From Prevotella sp. UBA2739 (lineage in GTDB: Bacteria; Bacteroidota; Bacteroidia; Bacteroidales; Bacteroidaceae): DNA of 13,559 nt. Of the stretch, positions 8,387 through 13,559 are shown piece by piece. A program made the position numbers and the translations under genes. Within the stretch, counting starts at the first letter, position 1. Each line of letters begins with the position of its first letter. Below the pieces are notes generated by a model. The model searched no databases. It was given only the letters and a program-made list of their open reading frames with translations, and was not told the origin of the DNA. Location of the stretch: the NCBI GenBank assembly GCA_002353525.1, contig DEJV01000043.1, positions 1 to 13,559 on the forward strand, given 5' to 3'.

Positions 8387-10786
8387 ATGACAACCACCAA
8401 CGACACTTCCGCATCGGCCTTTATGGTCAGTCAGTACGAGGGCATCAACCACGAGTTCACCGAACTGCAGGAGTTGCCTTCACGAGGCTATTGCGGTCTG
8501 ATGAAAGCCAAGCGGTATGGCCGTTGGTTCCTCCTGAAGTTCCTCAAACCCGAATATCGCGCACAGACCGTCTACCAGCAGATGCTGCGCAAGGAGTTTG
8601 AGATTCTCATGTCGCTGGTCCATCCGTCGGTGTTGCAGGTGGTAGGCATGGAAGAGGTGATGATGCCCGACCGTGTACAGGTCACCTGTCTCATTGCCGA
8701 ATGGATTGATGGTGTGACGCTAAAAGAATTTATTACCTCCCCCAATTCTTCCAATAAGCAAGAGCGTGTCAAGATAGCCCTCGAGATAGCCGAGGCTCTC
8801 TCCTACATCCATTCGCAGCAGATAGCCCATCGCGACCTGAAACCGTCGAACATCATGGTGACGCACAATGGTCACAATGCTAAGATCATCGACTTCGGAC
8901 TCTCCGACACCGATGCGCATGCCATCTTGAAGCAACCCGCGGGTACGGTGCAATACATGGCTCCCGAGCAGATGCGTTCGTCGGTGTCCGACTGCCGTAA
9001 CGACATCTACAGTTTCGGTCTCATTCTCGAGGAACTGCAGTTGGGCCGTGCTTATCAAGGCATCATCCGCAAATGCCTGTTGCCCGTAGAGCGCCGTTAT
9101 CAGAACATGGAGCTGGTGCTGGCCGATATCCGTAAGCGGCAGAAAAACTGGTGGGGCATCCTTGCTGTGGCATTAGGATTGCTGTTCGTAGTAGCTTTCT
9201 TGTGGACACAGCTGAAGGATACCCAAGACAATACCGAACGCCTGAACCGCAATGCCCATGCGCTGAATCAGGAAATAAAAGAGCTGAAAGGAGAGCAAAT
9301 CAAGTTTGAGGATTCTCAGGTGAAACAGAAATGTGTGGACAACTGGGACACCGATGGCGATGGCGAGCTGAGCTATGCTGAGGCTGCTGCCGTGAAGAGC
9401 CTAGGCAATGTGTTCACCAATGACATCTTGATTACCCATTTCGACGAGTTGGAATATTTCACCGGACTGACCGAGATTGCCCGCGATGCCTTCAACGGTT
9501 GTGCTAACCTGCGGTCTGTCAAACTGCCCAACACGATTTTGAGCATCCGCCAGAATGCCTTCCGGGGTACGGGTCTTTACTCTATCGTTATCCCTCAGAG
9601 AGCAATTACCTTTGGCGATCATGTCTTAGAGGATTGCCAGAACCTGGAGACTGTGATTGATCTGGCTTTTAGTCCACAGTCAACCAATGAGGGTTCCCAT
9701 TTGTTTCAGAACTGTCCAAACCTCACAGCTCTCTTCGTCCCGAAATTTCGGACGGAGGCATATCAGACCAAGTGGGAATATAAGTGGGATGAGTGGAAGG
9801 ATATTATCCGTGATGTGATTCCCTTCCAGGATCCACAAGTAAAGAAGGTCTGTGTCATCAATTGGGATCATGACAAAGACGGTGAACTGTCCATCGACGA
9901 GGCTATGGCTGTTGAGGATTTAGGGAAAATCTTTACAGGAAATGCCAACATCCGGTCGTTCAACGAACTGAAGTATTTCACGGGTATAAAGATCATCAGT
10001 ATGTATGCCTTTATGGGGTGTACTCGACTTGAGAGCATCCGGTTGCCTCAGACCATTCGTGTGATCGATCAGTATGCCTTTACCGGTTGTCAGTTGTTGC
10101 GCCGGCTTAATTTTCCCGATTGTTTGGAATCGGTCAACCACCAGGCCTTTTTGGGTTGCCATCAGTTAGACTCTCTTTTTATCCCTGCTAGTGTCAATAG
10201 TTGGTCGTATGATGCCATCTCCGATTGTTTTTCGCTGAAAAGCCTCAGGGTAAGTCCTACTAATCCCTATTACGATAGTCGCGGTGATTGCAACGCTCTC
10301 ATCCGTACCAGAGATAATCAACTGATCAGTGCGGCTTCAGATTGCAAAGTCCCTGATGGTGTTGAGTCAACAAGTCCTATGGCTTTTACTGGTACCCATT
10401 TCAAGATGTTGGCCTTCCCTGCAAGTGTGAAACTGCTGGGCTCATGGGGATTGAATGCCGTGCCCATCACCCATGGCGTGTTTATGGAATCCCCCATCCC
10501 TCCCCGATACAATTATCAAGGAGGTTGGTTTGCTATCTTCCGTTTAGATGCACTTATGCCTACTATCTATGTCCCTTATGGCTCGATAGAAACCTACCGA
10601 AAAGCCTATGGCTGGAGCCTGTATGCCAAGAATATGGTGGAGTATCCGTCGCGTCCCAGCTTCCAGGCCACCTACGGTCATCTTCTCACACCCGTCACCA
10701 CCCTCATCGACTCCATTCCCCGTTTCAACTTTGGCGGTTATGCCCCTGACCCCAAGGCCACTGCCTTAGAGTTCAATGTGCAGTGA
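8387..10786 (+). CDS. Receptor-like Ser/Thr protein kinase with EF-hand and BspA-type LRR ectodomain
   Basis: The 799-aa protein has a cytoplasmic Hanks-type kinase domain at about 25-250. Likely key residues are Lys51 (ATP), Glu70 (helix C), the HRDLKPSN catalytic loop (Asp150, Lys152, Asn155), DFG (169-171), APE (192-194), Asp206 of helix F and an RR (236-237) near the end. All look intact, so it should be active. A transmembrane helix (about 256-273) and a short charged coiled-coil-like stretch (276-308) follow. The predicted periplasmic part has two canonical 12-residue EF-hand loops: DTDGDGELSYAE (321-332) and DHDKDGELSIDE (494-505). Each is followed by BspA-type leucine-rich repeats (such as YAFTGCQLLRRLNFP), and the end has the usual IYVPYGSIETY cap. 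The two EF-hand/LRR blocks (about 312-400 and 485-575) are an internal duplication. The substrate and ligand are unknown; calcium sensing is an inference. Confidence 0.88.
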   Translation: MTTTNDTSASAFMVSQYEGINHEFTELQELPSRGYCGLMKAKRYGRWFLLKFLKPEYRAQTVYQQMLRKEFEILMSLVHPSVLQVVGMEEVMMPDRVQVTCLIAEWIDGVTLKEFITSPNSSNKQERVKIALEIAEALSYIHSQQIAHRDLKPSNIMVTHNGHNAKIIDFGLSDTDAHAILKQPAGTVQYMAPEQMRSSVSDCRNDIYSFGLILEELQLGRAYQGIIRKCLLPVERRYQNMELVLADIRKRQKNWWGILAVALGLLFVVAFLWTQLKDTQDNTERLNRNAHALNQEIKELKGEQIKFEDSQVKQKCVDNWDTDGDGELSYAEAAAVKSLGNVFTNDILITHFDELEYFTGLTEIARDAFNGCANLRSVKLPNTILSIRQNAFRGTGLYSIVIPQRAITFGDHVLEDCQNLETVIDLAFSPQSTNEGSHLFQNCPNLTALFVPKFRTEAYQTKWEYKWDEWKDIIRDVIPFQDPQVKKVCVINWDHDKDGELSIDEAMAVEDLGKIFTGNANIRSFNELKYFTGIKIISMYAFMGCTRLESIRLPQTIRVIDQYAFTGCQLLRRLNFPDCLESVNHQAFLGCHQLDSLFIPASVNSWSYDAISDCFSLKSLRVSPTNPYYDSRGDCNALIRTRDNQLISAASDCKVPDGVESTSPMAFTGTHFKMLAFPASVKLLGSWGLNAVPITHGVFMESPIPPRYNYQGGWFAIFRLDALMPTIYVPYGSIETYRKAYGWSLYAKNMVEYPSRPSFQATYGHLLTPVTTLIDSIPRFNFGGYAPDPKATALEFNVQ

Positions 10787-10862
10787 GGATAGTAATCATT
10801 TTCAAGAATGATTGATGGACGACAACATCAACAACTCAAACAACTTTTTTTATAATGCTTCA

Positions 10863-11018
10863 GGTTACGACACTGAAGGTGTCGGCGCTCAGTAACCGTG
10901 GGTGGGAGCGGAGCGAGCACCCACGGACAGACGCGACATCCTCTCTGCACCCTGACGGGGTCCCTCTCCACCCATATTGGCGACCCATTCAGGGTCGATT
11001 ATCGACGCTCTCAGCGTC
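10863..11018. repeat. Cluster of five hairpins, four sharing a REP-like consensus
   Basis: A GC-richer island in an A/T-rich gap. Hairpins: CGACAC/GTGTCG (10868-10884, enclosed by GGTTA 10863-10867 and TAACC 10893-10897); a 9-bp stem CCGTGGGTG/CACCCACGG (10896-10926); ACCC/GGGT (10949-10961); CGACCC/GGGTCG (10981-10997); GACGCT/AGCGTC (11004-11018). The first and third, read forward, and the last two, read in reverse, fit ACnCTGAnnGnGTC, with the paired n covarying as A-T, C-G, C-G and G-C. This resembles REP/BIME-type palindromic elements. A reading frame through it (10855-11046) only reflects the palindromes. It may stabilise or end the kinase transcript, but no T-run follows. Confidence 0.7.
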
Positions 11019-11085
11019 AGAATTATTATTAAAATTTGTGGATTAAAATTATTCACATTAGGATAATTTGTTTTCTATAAAAAAG

Positions 11086-11102
11086 TAGCGACGACGTCGC
11101 TA
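11086..11102. repeat. Perfect 7-bp hairpin TAGCGAC-GAC-GTCGCTA
   Basis: This isolated GC-rich perfect inverted repeat with a 3-nt centre lies in an A/T-rich stretch (11019-11230) that has no gene. It is not followed by a T-run, so it is probably not an intrinsic terminator. It may be a short intergenic palindromic repeat or a protein binding site. Confidence 0.5.
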
Positions 11103-11231
11103 TGAAATGTTATTAGTGTTGTCTTTACAAAGAAAGGAAATTAATTATCAATTGTCAATTACCGAACGTTCTCAATCCTCAATTAAAAAATGTCTCTATG
11201 TCTCTTTGTCGAAAAAACTCTCTGTCTAATA

Positions 11232-11433
11232 AAAAGGACTAATTTGGACCAAAGTCCTTTCCCAATTTATTCTTATATTTGCAGTCGCAATGGTATCATT
11301 GTCATACCTATGGCGCCGAGCAGTTTTGTAGAAAGTCTCCACCCAGCATTACTGAGGTGTCGAGACATCTGCAGAATAAGGGAATGCCATTTTCGCCACT
11401 TGTTAGTAAATCTGGACAATTTACAGTAAGTTG
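11232..11433 (+). repeat. Promoter/mini-ORF element, copy A
   Basis: First of two related elements. It begins with a 22-bp block (11232-11253) identical to 11609-11630, containing GGACTAATTTGGACC and the palindrome TTTGG-A-CCAAA. It then has a TATATTTG box, an ATG eight bases later, a stem (GTCTC-CACC with GGTG-TC-GAGAC, 11335-11366) and a 29-bp block (11405-11433) that differs from copy B by one base. In copy A AAAGGAC and GTCCTTT (11233-11239, 11254-11260) form an inverted repeat around the palindrome. The ATG frame closes after 13 codons. The frame that encodes VSKSGQFTVS in copy B is present here but shifted from the ATG and ends in TGA, so copy A looks decayed if it was ever coding. Confidence 0.6.
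11274..11281 (+). promoter_or_regulatory. TATATTTG -7 promoter box, copy A
   Basis: The box matches the Bacteroidota -7 consensus TAnnTTTG. The -33 region at the proper spacing is poor (near AAA at 11251-11253), so this promoter is probably weak or needs an activator, perhaps at the TTTGGACCAAA palindrome 20 bp upstream. A start site would fall around 11287-11290, on or next to an ATG. Confidence 0.45.
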
Positions 11434-11532
11434 AGTAGCGAGAGGCGTTCCCATTTTTATGCTCAATTCTCCGCCCCAGATTTACACAGAGATTGACAAC
11501 GTTCTCAATCCTCAGTTTACTACGGTCCGTTA

Positions 11533-11605
11533 GGCAGTTATCGTTAACGTTCCCGTTATTCCTTCCGCCAGGCAGTTATCGTTATCGTTAACGTTATCGT
11601 TATAG
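11533..11605. repeat. Low-complexity GTTATC/GTTAAC repeat
   Basis: GGCAGTTATCGTTA occurs at 11533-11546 and 11571-11584, and the second copy runs into further GTTATC units around the palindrome CGTTAACG. It precedes copy B of the promoter element directly. It is probably a slippage-prone simple repeat. It could serve as a binding region but shows no other signal. Confidence 0.5.
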
Positions 11606-11608
11606 TTG

Positions 11609-11772
11609 AAAAGGACTAATTTGGACCAAAACTTTTTTACTTACTTTTGTGTCGATTCGAAAAAAAATTGTATATTTGCACTCGTAATGCCATGCGGGGA
11701 GAAATCCGCGGCATGTCAAGGGATGCTCCATCTTCTGCCCGTCAGTAAATCTGGACAATTTACCGTAAGTTG
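11609..11772 (+). repeat. Promoter/mini-ORF element, copy B
   Basis: Second copy of the element at 11232. It shares the exact 22-bp upstream block (11609-11630) and the 29-bp block (11744-11772: AGTAAATCTGGACAATTTAC, one variable base, then GTAAGTTG). The sequence between has diverged and is 38 bp shorter. It still holds a TATATTTG box, an ATG eight bases later and a 5 + 4 bp stem with a 2-nt bulge (ATGCC-AT-GCGG with CCGC-GGCAT, 11687-11714). GTAAAT / ATTTAC inside the conserved block is itself an inverted repeat. Confidence 0.6.
11646..11678 (+). promoter_or_regulatory. Strong Bacteroidota-type promoter, copy B
   Basis: TTTG (11646-11649) and TATATTTG (11671-11678) are 21 bp apart, close to the consensus spacing. 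Predicted transcription starts near 11684-11687, so the ATG at 11687 would be leaderless or almost so. It is the nearest good promoter upstream of the zinc-ribbon gene at 12160, which has no TAnnTTTG box of its own. Confidence 0.65.
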
Positions 11773-11800
11773 GGTCGAAATGAAAGCCATGTTCCTGTAA
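11687..11800 (+). CDS. Possible 37-aa leaderless peptide with VSKSGQFTVS motif
   Basis: The ATG lies eight bases after the TATATTTG box and opens a 37-codon frame beginning MPCGEKSAACQGM and ending WVEMKAMFL. Its central VSKSGQFTVS is also encoded in one frame of copy A at 11402-11431. The differences between copies in this stretch (GTC/GTT and ACC/ACA) are both synonymous in that frame. Both copies also share GM exactly five residues before the motif. This hints at coding constraint but rests on two substitutions, and the same DNA is palindromic. No known family was recognised. It could equally be the 5' part of a noncoding RNA. Confidence 0.25.
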   Translation: MPCGEKSAACQGMLHLLPVSKSGQFTVSWVEMKAMFL

Positions 11801-11812
11801 TGTATATCTGTG

Positions 11813-11958
11813 TTACCGTACCCTTTTACGGCAATGCACTATATTGTATAGGTGTGAGCCGATTTTCATTCTTGAACTTACAGGTCGTCCAGAACCTTCT
11901 GACCGGGAATGTCAGGAGGCTCACACTCTACGCTGTCTGGCGTGTAGTGGCCAATGGC
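11813..11958 (+). ncRNA. Candidate structured RNA or long leader
   Basis: Several stems lie in series. One is CCGTA/TACGG (11816-11831). A long-range perfect 9-bp stem GTGTGAGCC/GGCTCACAC (11852-11860, 11918-11926) encloses CATTC/GAATG (11867-11871, 11907-11911) and GGTC/GACC (11883-11886, 11901-11904). Then come ACGC/GCGT (11930-11943) and GCC-AAT-GGC (11950-11958). The nested arrangement resembles a structured RNA or riboswitch-like domain. It lies downstream of the 11671 promoter and upstream of the zinc-ribbon gene. No known riboswitch, 6S, SRP or tmRNA signature was recognised. The stems are short and found by eye. Confidence 0.35.
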
Positions 11959-12020
11959 TAACCTTTCTTTGATGAAGATAGAATAAAAGAAAAATCTAAT
12001 TAACAAAAACCAAAATAATA

Positions 12021-12068
12021 ATGGCAAAAAAGACACATACCATTCTTTTGGTGCAGAAACAATTATAG
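12021..12068 (+). CDS. Possible 15-aa leader peptide
   Basis: MAKKTHTILLVQKQL followed by TAG. The upstream sequence (TAATTAACAAAAACCAAAATAATA) closely resembles genuine Bacteroidota translation starts, better than the sequence before the zinc-ribbon gene. A second tiny frame (ATG 12071, stop 12101-12103) follows almost immediately. It could be a leader peptide for the downstream gene or the surviving 5' end of a deleted gene. The function is unknown. Confidence 0.3.
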   Translation: MAKKTHTILLVQKQL

Positions 12069-12094
12069 TGATGTCTGAAATAATGGCTATTCGT

Positions 12095-12115
12095 GGACTC
12101 TAAATTGTAGAGTTC
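12095..12115. repeat. Hairpin before the zinc-ribbon gene
   Basis: GGACTCTA (12095-12102) pairs with TAGAGTTC (12108-12115) around AATTG, giving 8 bp including one G-U. It sits 45 bp before the start codon. It lacks a T-run, so it may be a regulatory hairpin or RNA-stabilising stem rather than a terminator. Confidence 0.4.
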
Positions 12116-12159
12116 TGTTAACAATCTATAGATATAAAAAACAGTAATGATTTTAAAAT

Positions 12160-13476
12160 ATGATGTATTGTCCTAAATGCAATCAAGAGTGCGAGGGAAC
12201 GTATTGTTCTGAGTGCGGAACAAAGTTGATAGAGAAGCCATCCGGATTGGGTGGCGTCAGCTTGAACCTTGGTGATGCTAATGCTATTAGTGGCGGTCTT
12301 CATGTAAGTGATTCGCATGAAGTTCACAATACACATCATACAAGCAATACCAATATTGATAATAGCAGTACCATAGACAACAGCTATACGGTTAACACCA
12401 ATACCGTCTATGAGGCCCAGAAGACGCAGGCACAGATACAACAAGATAACGAGAACCAGTTCTTGCAAGCTGTGCAAGAGCGTTTTGCTGATGGAATCCT
12501 TGACCCGCGTGAATTGGCAGAACTCAACCAGTTGGCCATCAAATGGCGCATTAATACAATGCGGGCCAATCAGATCATCGAGCAAGTACGTAAGAGTGCT
12601 ACCATTCTGCAAGGCAGTCAAGCAAGTGAATATTTAGCCAACCAGATTCTGCAGGAGGTGTATCAGGCCATCCAGTCAAATCAGTCGGAGATCCTGACAC
12701 GTAGGTTCCGCATGCTGGAACAGGTTGCCTTCACATCAGATGATAGCAATGTACAGTTCTATTATCACTTGCTGTTAGCGTCGTTCTATCCAGAGAAGTG
12801 TACGGTGGCTTTTATCAACTCAAAGACCGATAATTATTGGCAGCTGTTTTGGGCTCATGTCGCTTACGTGAAATTAGGTAATGTAGACAATGGGGTCGTT
12901 CTCCTGCCACGCCTCGGAGGGTTTGGCTGCCCGCAAGGCGACACTGCATTACTGATGGCTATCGACAACATAGCAGAGTATCGAAAGAACGGCAAACAGG
13001 ACTATGACCGCAAACAGGCACGGTTCTATCTGGAGCAATCCAGCCAGGTAGGCATGAGTGAGCAGCTCAGCGGGCTTTGGTATGCTGCCATGGAGCTACT
13101 CGAAGACGAGCCGCATCCTGAAGAATGGTTCAAGTTCTATGTGGAGAAAACACTCAAAGAACTCGGACCTGTCAAGACTCCGGAAAAACCAGTGAGCACC
13201 GCTCCACGAGTGCCGACGCCTCCACCAGTGCCTAAGTTTAATGCTCAAAACGTGAATTTGGCACAGATGCAAGGTTTCAATCCTTTACGGGCAGCACAGC
13301 AGATGGGACTTGGTATGGCAGGGGATATAGGTCAGTTAAATACTAGTTTCCAGACAAGGCCTGGTGGAATGGTGCCACCACCATTCCCATCATCCAATGT
13401 TTCTGCTCCGCCGCCAGTAAATGACCCACTCGCAAATACAAGTTGTATGGACGATAAAATAACCGACCCTGAATAG
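12160..13476 (+). CDS. Zinc-ribbon protein with helical core and proline-rich tail
   Basis: The 438-aa protein opens with MMYCPKCNQECEGTYCSECG, a zinc ribbon with two CxxC knuckles (Cys4/Cys7 and Cys16/Cys19). Residues 30-88 are a polar linker rich in N, S, T and H. A helical domain at about 95-150 contains FADGILDPRELAELNQLAIKW, which recalls TerB- or EF-hand-like DGxhxxxEhxxL segments. A further helical region (about 155-335) looks TPR- or Sel1-like. The tail (about 338-425) is rich in proline and glutamine (PTPPPVP, PPPFP). No signal peptide or membrane helix is present, so it should be cytoplasmic. Similar zinc-ribbon starts occur in Bacteroidota adaptor-like proteins, but no specific function can be given. 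ATG 12163 is an equally possible start. A new ATG lies 46 bp downstream, suggesting cotranscription. Confidence 0.85.
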   Translation: MMYCPKCNQECEGTYCSECGTKLIEKPSGLGGVSLNLGDANAISGGLHVSDSHEVHNTHHTSNTNIDNSSTIDNSYTVNTNTVYEAQKTQAQIQQDNENQFLQAVQERFADGILDPRELAELNQLAIKWRINTMRANQIIEQVRKSATILQGSQASEYLANQILQEVYQAIQSNQSEILTRRFRMLEQVAFTSDDSNVQFYYHLLLASFYPEKCTVAFINSKTDNYWQLFWAHVAYVKLGNVDNGVVLLPRLGGFGCPQGDTALLMAIDNIAEYRKNGKQDYDRKQARFYLEQSSQVGMSEQLSGLWYAAMELLEDEPHPEEWFKFYVEKTLKELGPVKTPEKPVSTAPRVPTPPPVPKFNAQNVNLAQMQGFNPLRAAQQMGLGMAGDIGQLNTSFQTRPGGMVPPPFPSSNVSAPPPVNDPLANTSCMDDKITDPE

Positions 13477-13522
13477 CAGAATAAAAATATTCGAAACAAG
13501 AAAAACAATAAATAAAACAATT

Positions 13523-13559
13523 ATGGCATTTTTTGGATTCCTAAATTCCGCAGCACTTT
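13523..13559 (+). CDS. Start of a further gene, cut by the window edge
   Basis: An ATG after an A/T-rich leader (AAACAAGAAAAACAATAAAT and onward) opens a frame reading MAFFGFLNSAAL that stays open to the edge. The leader type and the 46-bp gap after the zinc-ribbon gene support a real gene in the same transcription unit. Twelve residues are too few to identify it. Confidence 0.5.
   Translation, partial: MAFFGFLNSAAL

Larger units (their letters stand above)
11165..11514. repeat. 17-bp direct repeat flanking the first promoter element
   Basis: AACGTTCTCAATCCTCA occurs identically at 11165-11181 and 11498-11514. Between the copies lies the first promoter/mini-ORF element (11232-11433). The layout could reflect past duplication or insertion of that element. 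No inverted ends or transposase are visible, and the spacing of 333 bp is too long for a target-site duplication of a recognised small IS. Confidence 0.55.

Noticed and set aside
10794..10851. Intrinsic terminator after the kinase (AATCATT / AATGATT, 10794-10813, with T7 at 10845-10851)
   Set aside because: The stem is A/T-rich and the T-run is over 30 nt away, so it does not fit an intrinsic terminator.
10855..11046. 63-codon ORF through the hairpin cluster
   Set aside because: The peptide mirrors the palindromic repeats and has no supporting promoter or family.
11190..11429. 79-codon ORF spanning copy A of the promoter element
   Set aside because: It starts upstream of the TATATTTG box, so that promoter could not transcribe it, and it uses a frame different from the one shared with copy B.
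11571..11605. Integron attC-like site suggested by GTTAAC and GTTATC motifs
   Set aside because: There is no paired core-site architecture, cassette or integrase; simple repetition explains it.

Overview
The window looks like chromosomal DNA from a Bacteroidota species, most likely Prevotellaceae. The evidence is a TamB protein followed by a lipoprotein-type TamA homologue (TamL), a BspA-type leucine-rich repeat protein, promoters of the TTTG / TAnnTTTG type, A/T-rich leaders with no clear Shine-Dalgarno sequence, and GC-rich genes separated by A/T-rich gaps. No rRNA, tRNA, transposase or CRISPR array was seen. All well-supported genes are on the plus strand.

Layout. (1) Bases 1-777 hold no credible gene. 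They carry an array of 22-bp tandem units, each an imperfect 15-bp palindrome plus a 7-bp spacer, in two sequence subfamilies. A second stretch has three copies of a decamer around a good promoter. (2) Bases 778-7780 are tamB and tamL, overlapping by 11 bp: the inner-membrane-anchored and outer-membrane parts of a TAM-like envelope assembly system. (3) Bases 7805-10786 are two closely spaced genes: a 190-aa protein not recognised beyond its broad type, and a 799-aa Hanks-type Ser/Thr kinase. The kinase has one transmembrane helix and a predicted periplasmic ectodomain with two EF-hand-like calcium loops, each followed by BspA-type leucine-rich repeats. It resembles a receptor kinase. Tight spacing and the lack of an internal promoter suggest one transcription unit from tamB to the kinase.

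(4) Bases 10787-12159 are a gap of about 1.4 kb with unusual structure. A cluster of hairpins shares a covarying consensus. A duplicated element follows, each copy with a TATATTTG promoter box, an ATG eight bases after it, a hairpin and a nearly identical 29-bp motif. Then comes a candidate structured RNA and a 15-codon ORF with a typical Bacteroidota leader. (5) Bases 12160-13476 encode a zinc-ribbon protein with a helical core and a proline-rich tail, and the start of another gene runs off the right edge.

Best candidates for something undescribed are the receptor-like kinase with its partner gene, the duplicated promoter/mini-ORF element with the adjacent structured region, and the palindromic array upstream of tamB. 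Functions are inferred from visible motifs and family knowledge; no database search was possible.
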